NCBI GenBank assembly: GCA_012064415.1
Contig: SSNU01000051.1
Span: 128,489-163,402, forward strand
Direction: 5' to 3'
DNA from: Gyrodactylus bullatarudis
Taxonomy: Eukaryota; Platyhelminthes; Monogenea; Gyrodactylidea; Gyrodactylidae
DNA length: 34,914 nucleotides
Within the stretch, counting starts at the first letter, position 1. Every line of letters begins with the position of its first letter. The notes below the pieces were generated by a model. It did no database searches. It saw nothing but the letters and a program-made list of their open reading frames with translations, and was not told the origin of the DNA. Positions 30,430 through 34,914 of the stretch are shown here, piece after piece. A program made the position numbers and the translations under genes.

Positions 30430-31479
30430 AAAAAGGGGGCATTAAATTTAACATGGCAAAAATTCTCGGCTTATACTTCAACATGGAATGCACGGAATAC
30501 TGGTAACATATTCAATGAATTCATTGACTTCAACTATTTGCCAACCAATGCTGAGGTTATAAGGCACTATTTAATGCTAACTGGGAAGTCAAGCAGCACG
30601 ATTGTCCTCCAAAATCCTTTCAAACTTACCTGTGAAAAAGTCAAGGATCTTTATCAGTCTTTCAATGTAGCGACTTTTTCTGAAGTACGAATTGAGAGCA
30701 AGCTTAAAGAGCTTTTGACAAAGAGGAAGCAGAAGAGAAGAACACCAAAAGGATTAGAAATTCTGTATTCTAAATTGTTCTACATAGCCAAGTGTCGATG
30801 TCCACTAGGAGATTCCTGTCCAAATGAATTTCGGTCGGAAGATCATGACACAAAAGCTCTCTTCATTGAGGAACAACTGCCTAATTCAGAAAATTCTTTA
30901 TTGAATCTATCAGCAGTTAACAGATCAGTTTCTGCTATTCCTCCGATTCCATCTTCAATTTCTGGGGATCCAGCAACTTCTGGAGAACCATTCGCTCCTA
31001 GTCCTACTCAAAGCCCACCACCTTATAATCCTCCTCGTGCCAAGAAGAGGAAGATGAACTATGAAGAAATTTCTACTGAAGAAGAGCAATTTGTCTATGA
31101 AGGTTCTTTACGGAAAGCCCTCCTCATATAAATAGTTGAAAAATGCATTGAGCATGGGATATCAGTTAATGTGGTCTGCCATATTTTGAATCTCTTCACT
31201 TGCATCCTAGGCATATTTAATCAAGATGTCTACGTTAGCCAAAGAACATACAAAAGGATTAAGAAAGAACTGGAAGAAGAATATCTTTCAAGAATTCCAA
31301 AGGAAATAACCTTCTTGGAATTTGATTCTAGGAAAAACGAAACTTTGGCTTACCAAAAAAGGAAGACTAAAAAGAATAATCTCGTTCTGATGGCCCAACC
31401 AAATGATAATTTTGTTGATTCAATTGTTACTCCTAATGGTTCTTCTCAAGAAATGAGAAATGCAATATTCAAGACATAA
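30430..31479 (+). pseudogene. Orphan protein of a multicopy invertebrate family, one stop
   Basis: One frame of about 350 codons, open from 30430 to TAA at 31477, interrupted only by TAA at 31129 after KALLI. There is no ATG at the start of the open frame (first in-frame ATG 30574), so it is either a 5'-truncated copy or needs an upstream exon. Order: NEFIDFNYLPTNAEVIRHY (about 30511-30570), a basic helix, a Cys cluster KLFYIAKCRC...GDSC (about 30770-30820), a Ser/Pro-rich region ending in a nuclear-localisation-like AKKRKM (about 31040), then FLEFDSRKNETL and APQ/NDNFVDSIVTP-like blocks. The LF-I-x-x-C-x-C and F-D-x-R-K-x-x-T-L motifs recall a high-copy uncharacterised invertebrate family. 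The function is unknown and the assignment is from memory of motifs only. Confidence 0.5.
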
Positions 31480-31639
31480 GAAAATACAAATTCAATTCAT
31501 TTTTTGAAGGCGGTCATCTGCGATGGTACCAATGCCAATATTGGAGAGAACAGAGGAACTATAGCTCGATTGGAAGGGACTTTGTAGCGTTCTCTTACTT
31601 GGTTCGTTTGTCAACTCCATATGCTTGAATTGATTATTA

Positions 31640-31716
31640 TTATTTAGGCTCGTCAGTACACCATAGCCAGGATTCCAACCAAGGTCTTCAACCCAGGCAA
31701 CGCTTCTAACCACTAA
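31640..31716 (-). mobile_element. Truncated hammerhead SINE copy
   Basis: The same tRNA-like head and the start of the ribozyme (CUGACGAG) as at 28730-28866, but the sequence breaks inside stem II and continues as a TAATAATAAT tail. The GAAA half is absent, so this copy cannot be a ribozyme. Confidence 0.75.
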
Positions 31717-31997
31717 AGAAATGCCTATCACTAACAAGATCTTTTGAACTTATAATGGAAACACAAAAAAATCGAAATATTATATAAGTAAGAATACGCT
31801 AGAGTTGAGAAGAAAATCCTAGAGCAAGTTAAAAGAAAGCCTAAACAAGGATATTTTTTTATCTAAAAAAATATTTCAAATATCATCACTTTGAAGCGTG
31901 ATTTTGAATATATATAAAACTATATAATCAATTGTTTCTAGTTAATATTATGGAGAATAAAAAGATGTTTCATGCTTCCATGAATATATATTTACTT

Positions 31998-32881
31998 TTA
32001 TGATTGATCCTTGGGTCCACCTTGTTCCCAATCTTCTTCATAAGTTGAGCTTACCATTGAAAGTAGTGATTGATCTAATAGTGTGTCAGAATCAGACAAA
32101 TCTTTCGCTCCTGAATTGTTATTGAGAAAAAAAGTCTCAAGAAAATAATAAATCAGTTTTAATAGCATTAGTAATTTATGCGATGGTTTTTTCAAATCAA
32201 ATATATGGTGTGCTGGTAGGAAAAACCCTGTACAATCATAGGGATTATTGGGAATCTTTATGAATTCTAGTGTTTTTATTTTGATTTCTTCATCCCCAAT
32301 TATCTCCAACATATTAAGAATTATTATCTCTTTTGTCAAAGGACCTACCTTATTTAGATTGTTACTTTGAATGTATTTCCTCAAATCATAGATTCTCACT
32401 TTGCATGTAAAGAATTTTTCGTAGTATTCTTTGAGTGCGGGAATTAATCTTATTATTGGAAATTGATTCTCATCAAATTCCTTATGTTCTCCACAGATAT
32501 TAGCTTTGTCCAAGAAGGCTCCGTACAACTTGACTACTTTATCGTAGTTTAATCCTGATAAATCCCAATTCCTGCATCCATGCTGATTGAGCATATCCTC
32601 CAACATCATAAATTCATTTATCGCCAATTTGTCAAGAAAGATGTAAGCAAATTCATTATGTTTTTCAGTTATGTAATTAGAAGCGTCTTGTTTTATTGTA
32701 ATTTTATCATCATAAAGATAATTCATGATCCTTGTGTAATCATATTGGATAAATGGAGAAAAATCAGGAGCATTAATTTTTTCCACCAACTCTCTTCTCC
32801 CGTACATATTATCATTTGTAGCTGTTCCTTCTATTATTTTTCTAATAGAAGTATTCTCAGCTGGAGGACTCCTTTTTCCTC
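31998..32881 (-). CDS. Unrecognised protein, 269+ codons
   Basis: The longest uninterrupted frame in the window: ATG 32807 to stop 31998, and open upstream to an acceptor-like ATATCAG at 32882-32888. The exon may therefore begin at 32881 and add about 25 residues (GGKRSPPAENTSIRK...). No family is recognised. The protein is mixed alpha-helical with many Leu, Ile and Tyr, a short His pair (PAHHIFDL, about residue 204) and a hydrophobic Leu-rich run (LLMLLKLIYYFL, about 214-225) too short and polar-flanked to call a membrane helix confidently. It ends in an acidic, Ser-rich tail. It shows no transposase or RT motifs and no frame damage, which argues for a real gene, possibly lineage-specific. 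Confidence 0.55.
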
Positions 32882-32888
32882 CTGATAT

Positions 32889-33205
32889 CCTCAGTTAATC
32901 ACAATTGGATAATTATAGCGAAAATAATAGTAAATTCTCCTCAAATGCGTGTTGTCAAATGCTGTAATAAACGCTTGCTACCACTGGCAAAATGGGAAAT
33001 GAGATTTTCATGACTCTGATAGTTAAATCTGAATCTTAAATCTTTTATCTACTTAAAATCAAAGGTTCTATTTTGTCTTAAAACGTTCCATTCAAATTTT
33101 AATCAATAATCATCATATTGTAAATATAAAAGTTGCATAAATATTGGCTATCGAAGAATGGTCGAAAAGTTTAAATGAAAGATGCTAAAGAATCATTGAT
33201 ATTTG
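32889..33205. other. Upstream flank of the 32-kb gene
   Basis: AT-rich; no exon or repeat recognised. Confidence 0.35.
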
Positions 33206-33895
33206 AAATGAAATGAAATTTATTGAAAAATTCATAAGTTCTGCTTTACATTCATCATTTTCATATAAAAATAGTTATCATGTACAAAATTAATAATAAT
33301 AAGTCAAAGGAAAATAGAAAAAAGAAGAAGAAAAATATTTTCATGTGTGTACAATAATAATTGGAATAGTTTGTTATAAATCTGTTATAATCTAAATCTT
33401 ATCTATGAAAAAAATATATATAGTTATCAGTATTGATTCTTCAAGTATTTTTCAATCACAATAGAATTATTACTTTGGGAAATTAAGGTTCTTTTTCTAA
33501 TTTCTTCAGAATTCTAGATTTTTCCATTATTATTCAAAAAAGAAAAGAAAAGCTTCTGTCACCAATGTTGCATATTCAGATGATTATAATCTCATTATAG
33601 AGTATTCTACTATCTTCAAGTCATTTTTTAACCAGTTGATCACTATTCATTCATATTTAATTTTTTTAAAGGACCAAGTCCTAGCAGGGATACAGTTTCT
33701 AGCTATTTTTTAGCTTAGAATACAATATTTATTCGGTAAAATCTTTTGTTGAAATTCTAAAGAGCAATTATGTGATCCCTATTGATTACACTTCCTGCTG
33801 TGATGAATTAGATCCAACAGGTGAGCTTAGACTTGAGATTTTATTTTTTATCTAAAAAGGAGACATATTTTCTTATATGGGTTACAGGCTTTAAG
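33206..33895 (+). repeat. Dispersed repeat, copy B, with an exon-like block
   Basis: Inverted partner of 5774-6425. Within it, 33714-33820 is bounded by TATTTTTTAG acceptor and CAACAG/GTGAGC donor and is open for 35 codons (LEYNIYSVKSFVEI...YTSCCDELDP). Both splice signals are kept in copy A. The repeat class is not determined. Confidence 0.7.
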
Positions 33896-34124
33896 TGATC
33901 TAGATAAATATAGAATATGAACAAGCTAGTAAAGATAGTTACAATCGAAGACTTCAAGAGGTCAATAACTCAAAAGGCTGTGCTACAAAGAATTGACAGC
34001 ATTATCCAATGGGTGCATATTATTTTTTTAAAAATTTTTAATAAACTTTTTTCGCTAATGATTTTTTCTGATTTTATTATGAAATGTAATCGCTTCACTA
34101 TAAAATTTTAAATTGTTCGAAACA

Positions 34125-34225
34125 TATTTTTCCAAATATCACCCCAAAAAATTTCCAAAATTCACTTCAAAGAAAAAGTTTTTCCAAAAATCACCCGAAT
34201 AAAAATTTCAACGCTTTCTCAAATC
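34125..34225. repeat. Short tandem repeat shared with 17.2 kb
   Basis: Three degenerate CCAAAAATCACCC-type units ending in TTTCAACGCTT, as at 17217-17320. Confidence 0.55.
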
Positions 34226-34914
34226 AATTATTCTTATTTCAAATCCCCCTCTCTACCAGTTTTTTTGTCAGATAAATTTTTCGAACGACTAAACTTCTAC
34301 TCATAGTTTGAAAGTGAACTTTGATGAAAAAAACTTATGCCAATCTAGGTCCTTACAAATTCTCGCTACCCCTGAAGAGGTTTAATTTTATGTTTCTCAA
34401 GATCAAAATAGTGAAATAAGAAGAGTTATTAATTTCAGTAAACTTCAATGTTCCTGTAGTTTTGCAAAAATTAATGGATACAAAGTAATCTCCTTGAAAG
34501 CAACATGCTCGGAGATAATTTATCATGCTCGGTGACGCCGAAAATCTTAAGGAGTCGGAACTTGGAGTTTAAAAATAAATAAAAAAACGTGAATGACCAT
34601 TAGAGGTAGATTTGTTGATTGGCAACTTAGCAATCAACGAGTATTGACTAGAGATTATAATTATGTACACTATAAAGCGTTAGGAAAACTTTATTTCACT
34701 CTATATCATTCTTTCTTCACAATGTTACGCAAATTTTAAAATTTTATTACAGGTAAAAGCTCCGATTCGTTGATGCTATGAATTATTTTTTGAATCGCAT
34801 TTTGTTATATACCTTTTTGGAACCTCTGTTGAAGATAATCTTGTATTCTGATTGGTCTAATATGTATGATATATGAGTATGTATGCCTAGGTTTATTGTA
34901 TCCTGAAATAATGT
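34226..34914. other. Gene-less end of the window
   Basis: No supported frame. An inverted CCAAT motif (CTGATTGG) sits at 34848-34855 and may belong to an element continuing past the window. Confidence 0.4.

Noticed and set aside
32580..32885. 101-codon plus-strand frame
   Set aside because: Antisense shadow of the 269-codon minus-strand frame.
33917..34111. 64-codon frame (MNKLVKIVTIEDF...)
   Set aside because: Only the first 30 residues look protein-like and no homologue or splice context is recognised.
1..34914. CRISPR array, operon or prophage
   Set aside because: No regular repeats with spacers and no prokaryotic gene organisation anywhere in the window.

Overview
The window is AT-rich eukaryotic DNA, almost certainly from an invertebrate genome crowded with transposons. 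The evidence is spliceosomal introns, tRNA-derived SINEs, non-LTR and Penelope-like retroelements, and Tc1/mariner, hAT and Merlin DNA transposons. No bacterial features (operons, Shine-Dalgarno sites) are seen. A small arthropod such as a parasitic copepod would fit, but the sequence alone does not prove this.

Layout. 0.6-1.2 kb: a foldback MITE with TA flanks. 1.8-2.35 kb: two pseudo-LTR (pLTR) remnants of Penelope-like elements (PLEs) with hammerhead-ribozyme-like folds. 2.5-5.5 kb: ORF1 and the endonuclease part of a non-LTR retrotransposon, with a complete-looking Tc1 DD34E transposase between them that reads through only after removing a 29-nt and a 54-nt GT..AG intron. 5.8-6.7 kb: a long dispersed repeat and a hAT transposase C-terminus. 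6.8-10.24 kb: a decayed KRBA2-like integrase gene split at a TA by a 1.94-kb Tc1-like transposon that carries its own dead transposase. 10.75-14.5 kb: PLE pLTRs, two inverted non-LTR reverse transcriptase fragments and a PLE reverse transcriptase. 14.7-14.95 kb: a near-perfect 223-bp hairpin. 15.5-17.2 kb: a plausible host gene, two exons each holding a similar module. 17.6-25.4 kb: PLE endonuclease, linker and RT fragments, a Merlin fragment and foldback elements. 28.4-31.7 kb: another hammerhead-like motif, two copies of a hammerhead-bearing SINE, and an orphan protein gene with one stop. 32.0-32.9 kb: a 269-codon unrecognised open frame. 33.2-33.9 kb: the inverted partner of the 5.8-kb repeat.

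The most interesting signal is the recurrence of type I hammerhead-like folds in three sequence contexts. In PLE pLTRs the order CCAAT box, TATA-like run, hammerhead, short spacer, ATG recurs, with the ATG 32-38 nt after the predicted cleavage site. A tRNA-like SINE carries a hammerhead with a strong 4-bp stem II. A third, minimal version lies at 28.4 kb. Also notable are the mini-introns in the Tc1 transposase and the exactly reconstructable nested insertion in the KRBA2-like gene. All folds and homologies here were read by eye; no alignment or folding software was run.
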